From contig JAHJDU010000488.1 of NCBI GenBank assembly GCA_018812385.1, positions 1-12,379 of the forward strand: a stretch of DNA of 12,379 nucleotides. The letters run 5' to 3'. This stretch comes from Pseudomonadota bacterium (lineage in GTDB: Bacteria > Desulfobacterota > Desulfobacteria > Desulfobacterales > Desulfobacteraceae). Below, piece after piece: positions 7,465-12,379 of this stretch; the stretch's first letter is position 1; every line of letters begins with the position of its first letter. Position numbers and translations under genes: made by a program. Below the pieces are notes generated by a model. That model made no database searches and had not been told where the DNA came from. It saw nothing but the letters and a program-made list of their open reading frames with translations.

Positions 7465-7515
7465 ACCATGAAGAGCATGAAGGACATGAAGAAAAAACTT
7501 CCTGCTCTTCATGGT
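7465..7515. terminator. Long inverted repeat between convergent nfnB and cooT, probable bidirectional terminator
   Basis: ACCATGAAGAGCA (7465-7477) and TGCTCTTCATGGT (7503-7515) form a perfect 13-base-pair stem around a 25-base loop, eight bases past the nfnB stop. An inner GAAG/CTTC pairing across AAAAAA is also possible. It sits between converging genes, where a shared terminator is expected. It lacks a clear U-run after the stem in either direction, so it may instead stabilise mRNA ends or be a repeat element. Confidence 0.45.
7468..7494 (+). repeat. Threefold 9-bp ATGAAG-type direct repeat
   Basis: Three head-to-tail nonamers, ATGAAGAGC (7468-7476), ATGAAGGAC (7477-7485) and ATGAAGAAA (7486-7494), share the core ATGAAG. 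They make up the left arm and part of the loop of the 7465-7515 hairpin, and the right arm carries the complement of the first unit. Confidence 0.75.
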
Positions 7516-7533
7516 GATTAATCATAAAGCCAC

Positions 7534-7743
7534 TTAAATTGATTGTTGAATATATATCTTGTGATCCACCAGTGATAATGAGTGGATATGGCCTTTAATA
7601 AATTTTTGTTCCCCAAATATGGAAACAAGAAGGATACCGTCTTCATCCGGTTCAACCCTGTCAACTGCTTCCATTAACAATGTTTCTTCAGGCTCGCCAG
7701 GCTTGCCGTCATTTTCAAATAAATATGCATTTGCCTCACACAT
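7534..7743 (-). CDS. CooT-family small nickel-binding protein
   Basis: A 69-residue protein beginning MCEANAYLF and containing EEXLLMEAVDRVEP-like, GEQKFIKG and LSLVDHKIYI segments. I recognise this layout from the CooT family (small beta-rich proteins). In Rhodospirillum rubrum CooT, Cys2 binds nickel at a dimer interface and the protein assists nickel delivery to CO dehydrogenase. Cys2 is present here and is the only cysteine. There is no CODH gene in the window, so the client is unknown; many anaerobes carry CooT-like proteins away from cooS. It starts 21 bases after the DUF3842 stop with AAGGAG about ten bases upstream of the ATG, and is the last gene of the tmk operon. I leave the symbol empty because the family is broader than true cooT. 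Confidence 0.8.
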   Translation of the reverse strand: MCEANAYLFENDGKPGEPEETLLMEAVDRVEPDEDGILLVSIFGEQKFIKGHIHSLSLVDHKIYIQQSI

Positions 7744-7764
7744 TACACCATCACTCCTTCATAA

Positions 7765-8190
7765 TTATAAAAAAAATAAATGTTTATCCAATAGTTCATC
7801 TACCAGTTGAGGCAGGGGCAGGCCGCTCACCCCGACAATCTCTAGGTTTTCCTGGGTCAGGGGCAGGAGGATTTTTTTTGCATTGGCAGAACATATGGCT
7901 TCTGCCATAAGCGGTGTCACCTCTCCCATCATTGCATTGGGCATGATGATCCCCACAGGCCCGATAATGACATCGGCCTTTTGTACTGTCTGAACAATTG
8001 CATTAGTGCCGGAAGCCCCTTTATTTGCTTTTGCTTTCAGCATCTGAGCCGTGGCAATAGCATTGGTTCCAAGAGCGATGATTTCTATTCTCTCTTCAAA
8101 CCGTTCTTTAAGTTTCTTAATAATAGCGGACCCTATTCCACCCCCCTGGCCATCAATGACACAAACTCTTTTTTTATTGTTCGCTCCCAT
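7765..8190 (-). CDS. DUF3842 family protein of unknown function
   Basis: A 141-residue soluble protein. The N-terminus has a strand followed by a glycine-rich loop, VCVIDGQGGGIG at residues 9-20, suggesting a Rossmann-like nucleotide or cofactor site. Later segments include IIALGTNAIATAQML (37-51), ANKGASGTNAI (55-65) and KADVIIGPVGIIMPNAM (71-87). This pattern is that of DUF3842, found mostly in anaerobes; I know of no proven function. An in-frame stop lies just upstream of the ATG at 8190, so this is the first possible ATG, though its ribosome site (AAAGG, about 12 bases upstream) is weak. It follows tmk by 41 bases and precedes the CooT-like gene by 21, so all three are probably co-transcribed. 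Confidence 0.82.
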   Translation of the reverse strand: MGANNKKRVCVIDGQGGGIGSAIIKKLKERFEERIEIIALGTNAIATAQMLKAKANKGASGTNAIVQTVQKADVIIGPVGIIMPNAMMGEVTPLMAEAICSANAKKILLPLTQENLEIVGVSGLPLPQLVDELLDKHLFFL

Positions 8191-8231
8191 ACCTTTTGTT
8201 TGCCTTTATTTTATTTATTCCACTCAAATAT

Positions 8232-8879
8232 TCAGGTTTTCGGATAATTTTTAATAATTTTTTTAACTTCATTAAAAATCCTGTCTTCAACTCTTTCCAT
8301 GGTGGTATTGCCATCAATGATGATAATTTTCTCAAGGTCCTTCAATACATCAAAGGCTTGAAAATAGTTGGCTCTGACTTTTTTCATGACATCAATTTTC
8401 TCATACATATCAAAATTGTTTCGGCTGTTTTTTATTCTTTCAAAACAAATATCCGGATCAACATCAATAAAAATAGTCACATCAGGCCTTAAAATATCTG
8501 CGTTCAGGGAATTTGCATGGATCACCCATTCCATATCAATATATTGGGCATGATATGCATAGGATGAAAAATAATACCTGTCACATAATACCATCTCACC
8601 CTGGTCAACTTTCAAACAAACACCATTTTCTTGATTCACCAGATGATCTGTCCTGTCCGCTGCAAAAAGGGAGGCAATGGTTCTTTGATCCGTGGCTATT
8701 TTTCCTGAAAGCATCTGCCGGATGAGTGATCCGATAGGGCCGTCAGTGGGTTCAAAGGTTGAATAGACCTTATTTCCCAAGATCTCCAGCCGCTTAGATA
8801 TATTCTTTATCTGAGTACTTTTTCCAGACCCGTCAATGCCTTCAAAAACAATAAATCTGCCCTTATTTTTCTCACCCAA
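8232..8879 (-). CDS. tmk: Thymidylate kinase (dTMP kinase), TTG start
   Basis: A 215-residue enzyme that phosphorylates dTMP to dTDP with ATP in the cytosol. Visible hallmarks are the P-loop GIDGSGKST at 14-22, the EP of the substrate-binding loop at 43-44, AADR at 73-76, and the DRYYFSSYAYH motif beginning D100-R101. A lid segment follows near 147-160 (FERIKNSRNNFDMYEK). The length is normal for the family (about 200-215). The start codon is TTG at 8879. An in-frame stop lies only seven codons upstream with no ATG between, and GAGG sits about eight bases before the TTG, so TTG is well supported. It leads an operon with DUF3842 and a CooT-like gene; no holB or other replication gene, a frequent partner of tmk elsewhere, is seen next to it. 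Confidence 0.94.
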   Translation of the reverse strand: MGEKNKGRFIVFEGIDGSGKSTQIKNISKRLEILGNKVYSTFEPTDGPIGSLIRQMLSGKIATDQRTIASLFAADRTDHLVNQENGVCLKVDQGEMVLCDRYYFSSYAYHAQYIDMEWVIHANSLNADILRPDVTIFIDVDPDICFERIKNSRNNFDMYEKIDVMKKVRANYFQAFDVLKDLEKIIIIDGNTTMERVEDRIFNEVKKIIKNYPKT

Positions 8880-8930
8880 TTTATAAACCTCAAACTTTTA
8901 TTTCATATTATTCATACCATTTAAACACAA

Positions 8931-8959
8931 GCTATAACAACATACAGGTTTCTTGGCAA
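8931..8959 (-). promoter_or_regulatory. Candidate sigma-70-type promoter for tmk-DUF3842-cooT
   Basis: On the minus strand TTGCCA (8959-8954, five of six matches) is separated by exactly 17 bases from TATAGC (8936-8931, first four bases matching). A transcript would begin near 8924, about 45 bases upstream of the tmk TTG start. Confidence 0.5.
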
Positions 8960-9015
8960 GTATTTGCGCTTTCCCTTAAGCTTTTTCATATATTTTCTCA
9001 TACTAAAAAAGAGGC

Positions 9016-9044
9016 TTGCTATCATTATGGAACCGGTTTATTAA
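9016..9044 (+). promoter_or_regulatory. Candidate sigma-70-type promoter for the COG2509-type gene
   Basis: TTGCTA (9016-9021, four of six matches) and TATTAA (9039-9044, four of six) are separated by 17 bases. Transcription would start near 9051, about 29 bases before the ATG at 9080. The spacer 8880-9079 otherwise shows no gene. Confidence 0.4.
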
Positions 9045-9079
9045 AGTTAAGATTCTAATTTTTAATATTCAGGTGATAT

Positions 9080-10459
9080 ATGGCGTATGATGTAATTATC
9101 GTGGGCGGTGGTCCTGCCGGGCTTTTCGCGGCTTATTATTTAATGGAACATTCCAAGTTAAATGTATTATTAATCGAAAAAGGCAAACCATCCTTAAAAA
9201 GAAAATGTCCAAACCATAGTCTTCAAAAATGCATCCAGTGTGATCCTTGCAATATTCTGTCCGGAATAGGAGGGGCCGGTCTTTATTCCGATGGCAAGCT
9301 TAATTTCATTCCCAGGCTTGGAAAAACAGACTTAACTCAATTTATGCCTTTGAATTCTGCCCAGGATCTGATTGATGAAACAGAAAAGATTTTTACAAAA
9401 TTCAAAATGGATGGGCCTGTTTTCCCCACGGATATGGAAGAGGCAAAACAAATTAGAAAAGAGGCAAAGCGATTTGGGATTGACCTTCTTTTGATCAAGC
9501 AAAAACATTTGGGATCAAATAATCTGCCAGGCTATATTGCCGGTATGGCAGATTATATACAATCAAAAGGGCTTGAAATAAAAACCCAGGAAAATGTGAT
9601 TGATATCCTTGAAAAAGATGGTCACATCCAAGGCGTTATAACGGATAAAGCCAAATATAAGGCTGACAATGTTATTCTTGCACCCGGAAGAATCGGAGCA
9701 ACCTGGATGGCCTCTCTTGCCCTGAAACACGGGATCAAACTGAGTCAGAGAGGGATAGAAGTCGGGGTCAGAGTTGAGGTCCATAATGACATTATGGATG
9801 ACCTTTGTAATATTATTTATGATCCTACATTTTTTATTCAGACACCCACTTATGATGACCAGACCAGAACTTTTTGCACTAATCAGGGCGGATTTATTTC
9901 CCTTGAAAACTACAAGGAATTTGTCTGTGTAAACGGTCATGCCTATTCAGATAAAAAATCATCAAACACAAACTTTGCCTTTCTTTCAAAAGTGATTTTA
10001 ACAGAGCCTGTCACGGATAACCAGGCCTATGGCGAATCCATTGGGAGGCTGGCCACCATTATTGGAGGTGGTAAACCTATTTTACAGCGGTTTGGAGATT
10101 TAAAACGGGGAAGACGCTCGACCTGGAACAGAATCAGCAAAGGGTATATTGAACCGACCATGACCAATGTAGTTTGCGGTGATATTGCCATGGCTCTGCC
10201 TGAAAGAATTTTGACGAACCTGAGGGAAGGTCTGGAATCCTTGAATTTAGTTATTCCGGGTGTCTCCAACGATGAAACCCTGCTTTATGCACCGGAAATA
10301 AAATTCTTTGCCACACAGGTGGAATCAAACAACTATCTTGAAACCAGCATTAAAGGGATGTATGTGGCAGGTGACGGTCCGGGGGTGGCAGGGAATATTG
10401 TATCGGCTGCGGCAACAGGGATTATTCCGGCTAAAAGAATTATTGAAAATAATTATTAA
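9080..10459 (+). CDS. Uncharacterised FAD-dependent dehydrogenase (COG2509 type)
   Basis: A 459-residue flavoprotein. It opens with a classic FAD-binding motif (VIIVGGGPAGLFAA at residues 5-18, acidic end at E33). A cysteine group follows (C43, C51, C54, C57), leading into SGIGGAGLYSDGKLN at 61-75, which I recognise from the COG2509 'uncharacterised FAD-dependent dehydrogenase' family. The C-terminal FAD motif is MYVAGDGPGVAGNIVSAAATG near 425-446. No signal peptide or membrane segment is seen. Substrate and electron partner are unknown. The cysteine group could bind metal or an iron-sulfur cluster, but this is an inference. It appears to be transcribed alone: divergent from tmk, convergent with queD 45 bases away. 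The start is supported by AGGTGAT just upstream and by the immediate FAD motif. Confidence 0.82.
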   Translation: MAYDVIIVGGGPAGLFAAYYLMEHSKLNVLLIEKGKPSLKRKCPNHSLQKCIQCDPCNILSGIGGAGLYSDGKLNFIPRLGKTDLTQFMPLNSAQDLIDETEKIFTKFKMDGPVFPTDMEEAKQIRKEAKRFGIDLLLIKQKHLGSNNLPGYIAGMADYIQSKGLEIKTQENVIDILEKDGHIQGVITDKAKYKADNVILAPGRIGATWMASLALKHGIKLSQRGIEVGVRVEVHNDIMDDLCNIIYDPTFFIQTPTYDDQTRTFCTNQGGFISLENYKEFVCVNGHAYSDKKSSNTNFAFLSKVILTEPVTDNQAYGESIGRLATIIGGGKPILQRFGDLKRGRRSTWNRISKGYIEPTMTNVVCGDIAMALPERILTNLREGLESLNLVIPGVSNDETLLYAPEIKFFATQVESNNYLETSIKGMYVAGDGPGVAGNIVSAAATGIIPAKRIIENNY

Positions 10460-10504
10460 TGGTGAATGGTTAGGGACGGCACAATTATACAAATTGCTCA
10501 ATAC

Positions 10505-10900
10505 TCATATCTTAATACGCTCAGGGAAATAGGTGGCACAGGCATCATCTGATTCCCAGGCCATGACTTTTGAAACCCTTACATCTTCTCCCAGACCCAG
10601 ACCTAAAAGAGCCTGGACTCTATGTGCGATATATACGGCAATGCGCTCTGATGTAGGCTGTACACCCTCAAACATTTTGAGCTCATTTAAAAATTTATGA
10701 TCCAGCTCTTCTTTGACAACCTTTCTCACAGCCCTTTTTATATCACCAAAATCTGCAAGCACACCGGCTGAATTCAATTTTTCCCCAGTAACACAAACTT
10801 CGATGTGCCAGTTATGTCCATGCAGATTTTCACATTTTTCCCCCACCATGGTCAATTGATGGGCACCTGCAAAACGGGTTTTTACCTTAAGTTCAAACAT
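10505..10900 (-). CDS. queD: 6-carboxy-5,6,7,8-tetrahydropterin synthase (QueD/PTPS family)
   Basis: A 131-residue protein of the 6-pyruvoyl-tetrahydropterin synthase fold. The zinc-binding histidines are H14, H27 and H29 (AHQ, then LHGHNW), and the catalytic cysteine is C23. D67-H68 and the PTSE motif (82-85) fit the family's active site, as does E116 in AWES near the end, which would hold the pterin ring. The bacterial QueD reaction converts dihydroneopterin triphosphate to carboxytetrahydropterin, the second step toward queuosine and other 7-deazapurines. No queC, queE or queF is in the window, so a related pterin role cannot be excluded. The length is typical (about 120-135). It starts 20 bases after the dnaJ stop, with AAAGGA upstream of the ATG, so it is probably co-transcribed with dnaJ. 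Confidence 0.88.
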   Translation of the reverse strand: MFELKVKTRFAGAHQLTMVGEKCENLHGHNWHIEVCVTGEKLNSAGVLADFGDIKRAVRKVVKEELDHKFLNELKMFEGVQPTSERIAVYIAHRVQALLGLGLGEDVRVSKVMAWESDDACATYFPERIKI

Positions 10901-10920
10901 AGTCGGTCCTTTAAGTTAAC

Positions 10921-12021
10921 CTAAAGGTTCTTAAATAGATTTTTAAGTTTGTTTGAGATTTTATTTGAATCCAGCTTATCAAAGTCTTCTAACAATTTTA
11001 TCTGTTTTTGATTCAGCTTGGTTGGTGTTTTTATTATAACCTTGATAATCTGATCACCTCTTCGCCCCGTTCTAAGCGAGGCGATTCCCTCCCCTCTCAG
11101 CCTGAAAACATCCCCATACTGGGTACCTTTAGGAATTTTAAATTTTTCTTCCCCCACCAGGGTTGGAATGGTAATTTCATCTCCAAGTGCTGCCTGGATA
11201 AATGAAATATCAATGGCACAGATAATATCCATGTTATCCCGTTGGAAAAATTTATGTGGCTTAACATTTATCACCACATACAGGTCTCCGGAAGTCCCTT
11301 CAGGAGACGGGGATGCTTCGCCTTCTCCCGTCAGCCGAAGTTTTGATCCAACATCAACTCCTGCCGGAATCTTCACCTGAACCTTCCGGGTTATTTCAAC
11401 CCTGCCAGCCCCTCTGCACTTTCTACAGGGATTAGGGATAATGCTCCCATGGCCTTTGCAATAAGGACAGGTGGTTTTTACCTTGAAAAAACCCTGGCTT
11501 TGAATAAACTGCCCTGTCCCATGACAATGGGAGCAGGTCTCAGAACTTGTGCCTTCCTGACATCCTGATCCTTTACAGCTATCACAGATATCCAGCTTTG
11601 GAATGGAAATTGTTTTTTCAGTGCCAAAGGCAGCCTCCATAAAATCTATGGTCATGTCATACCGAAGATCAGACCCTCTTCTAACCCTGTTACCACGACT
11701 ACTTCCTGAACCAAATCCAAAAAAATCTTCAAAAATATCACCAAAACTTGAAAAAATATCTTCAAATCCACTGGGGCCTGTATGACCGGCACCCTCAAGT
11801 CCCCGATGACCGAATTGATCATAAATTTGACGTTTATTCTCATCATTGATCACTTCATAGGCTTCAGATGCTTCTTTGAATTTTTCTTCTGCTTCTTTAT
11901 TATCCGGGTTCTTATCTGGATGGTATTTAAAGGCAAGCGTCCGATATGCTTTTTTTAATTCCGGCTTTGAAACATCTTTTGCAACGCCAAGTATTTCATA
12001 ATAGTCACGTTTTTCTGTCAT
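10921..12021 (-). CDS. dnaJ: Chaperone protein DnaJ (Hsp40)
   Basis: A full-length type I DnaJ of 366 residues, the co-chaperone that stimulates DnaK ATPase and delivers unfolded proteins. In order: J domain (about 5-70) with the HPD motif at 34-36; a Gly/Phe-rich linker (about 73-112); and four zinc-binding repeats, CDSCKGSG (146), CSHCHGTG (163), CPYCKGHG (185) and CRKCRGAG (199). The C-terminal substrate-binding domains follow. I chose the ATG at 12021, giving MTEKRDYYEILG as in most DnaJ proteins, because GGAG lies five bases upstream. An ATG at 12036 would add five residues (MVGAQ) with a less well placed ribosome site. No dnaK or grpE adjoins it, and I saw no CIRCE-type operator upstream. 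The queD gene follows closely. Confidence 0.96.
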   Translation of the reverse strand: MTEKRDYYEILGVAKDVSKPELKKAYRTLAFKYHPDKNPDNKEAEEKFKEASEAYEVINDENKRQIYDQFGHRGLEGAGHTGPSGFEDIFSSFGDIFEDFFGFGSGSSRGNRVRRGSDLRYDMTIDFMEAAFGTEKTISIPKLDICDSCKGSGCQEGTSSETCSHCHGTGQFIQSQGFFKVKTTCPYCKGHGSIIPNPCRKCRGAGRVEITRKVQVKIPAGVDVGSKLRLTGEGEASPSPEGTSGDLYVVINVKPHKFFQRDNMDIICAIDISFIQAALGDEITIPTLVGEEKFKIPKGTQYGDVFRLRGEGIASLRTGRRGDQIIKVIIKTPTKLNQKQIKLLEDFDKLDSNKISNKLKNLFKNL

Positions 12022-12036
12022 CTGGGCTCCAACCAT

Positions 12037-12124
12037 TCTATTGTATTCTTCCCTTTATTATGATATTTTTCCAACCTGCCTTGATAAATGTCTTAAACTA
12101 ACTCAGAAATCCAGGTTGTCAACG
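12037..12124. promoter_or_regulatory. Divergent dnaJ/ubiE spacer with a perfect minus-strand -35 box
   Basis: On the minus strand a perfect TTGACA lies at 12122-12117, directly beside the ubiE start codon. The best -10 at standard spacing is poor (AGTTTA at 17 bases or TAGTTT at 16). On the plus strand TTGATA (12081-12086) could be a -35 for ubiE but also lacks a good -10 partner. No heat-shock sigma-32-like site was recognised. Confidence 0.3.
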
Positions 12125-12379
12125 ATGAATAAAGAACTTGATTTTGTCAAAGACATGTTTGACCGCATTGCACCAAAATACGACTTTTTAAATCGCCTTT
12201 TAAGCATGCGGCAGGACATTGTATGGAGAACCCAGATGGTAAAGGCTGCAAAACTTCAAAAAAACAGCCTGGTTCTGGATGTGGCCTGCGGAACCTGTGA
12301 TGTTGCTTTGGAGGTAAATTCTCAACTAATGGGCTGTTCCCGGATTTTCGGGCTTGATTTTTCCTTTGGCATGTTAAGA
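12125..12379 (+). CDS. ubiE: UbiE/MenG-type quinone-biosynthesis C-methyltransferase, N-terminal part
   Basis: The first 85 codons of a methyltransferase, cut by the right edge. MFDRIAPKYDFLNRLLS at 11-27 followed by W34R is the characteristic UbiE/MenG start region. The SAM-binding motif I, LDVACGTCDVAL, spans 51-62, and motif II is FGLDFS at 75-80 with D78 placed to bind the SAM ribose. In a menaquinone-using anaerobe the expected reaction is methylation of demethylmenaquinone to menaquinone, so menG would be an equal name. Motif I usually reads GTGD; here it is GTCD, with a cysteine at residue 58. The ATG at 12125 has a modest ribosome site (AGG about nine bases upstream). It is divergent from dnaJ across a short spacer. 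Confidence 0.88.
   Translation, partial: MNKELDFVKDMFDRIAPKYDFLNRLLSMRQDIVWRTQMVKAAKLQKNSLVLDVACGTCDVALEVNSQLMGCSRIFGLDFSFGMLR

Noticed and set aside
8953..8968. A sigma-54-like TGGCAAGTATTTGC sequence
   Set aside because: The distance between the GG and GC elements is one base short of the standard -24/-12 spacing, and the site overlaps a better sigma-70-type -35 box on the other strand.
10460..10504. A terminator between the COG2509-type gene and queD
   Set aside because: Only a 5-base CAATT/AATTG pairing is visible, with no GC-rich stem or U-run.

Overview
The window is about 12.4 kb of moderately AT-rich bacterial DNA. It most likely comes from an anaerobic sulfate reducer of the Desulfobacterota, plausibly Desulfobacteraceae. 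The main reason is an operon matching the high-molecular-weight cytochrome (Hmc) complex, a trait of sulfate-reducing bacteria. Support comes from a neighbouring bifurcating transhydrogenase (NfnAB), a CooT-type nickel protein, a DUF3842 protein and a UbiE/MenG quinone methyltransferase. The lineage call is an inference from gene content; no rRNA or tRNA gene is visible. No mobile element, CRISPR array or prophage gene was seen.

Layout. Positions 1-4836 (minus strand) hold hmcA-hmcB-hmcC-hmcD-hmcE, the last running off the left edge: a 16-haem periplasmic cytochrome, a Tat-exported four-cluster ferredoxin subunit, an NrfD-like membrane subunit, a 40-residue membrane peptide and a NarI-like cytochrome b. 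A divergent spacer (4837-5183) with candidate promoters separates this from nfnA-nfnB (5184-7456, plus strand). A long inverted repeat containing a threefold 9-bp repeat closes nfnB and faces a convergent minus-strand operon, tmk-DUF3842-cooT (8879 down to 7534). A second divergent spacer (8880-9079) has a good candidate promoter on each strand. A COG2509-type FAD dehydrogenase follows (9080-10459, plus), convergent with a dnaJ-queD pair (12021 down to 10505, minus). The right edge holds the first 85 codons of ubiE/menG, divergent from dnaJ.

How it fits together. Hmc is expected to pass electrons between the periplasmic cytochrome c3 pool and the membrane or cytoplasmic side. NfnAB is expected to balance ferredoxin, NADH and NADPH in the cytosol. 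Their head-to-head arrangement is the most interesting energy-metabolism feature. The rest is housekeeping (dTMP kinase, chaperone, deazapurine or pterin enzyme, menaquinone methylation) plus poorly characterised conserved genes (DUF3842, the CooT homologue and the COG2509 flavoprotein). I see no clear sign of a wholly new system. The best leads are the tmk-DUF3842-CooT operon, the hmc/nfn control region, the HmcB repeat tail and the repeat-bearing hairpin after nfnB.
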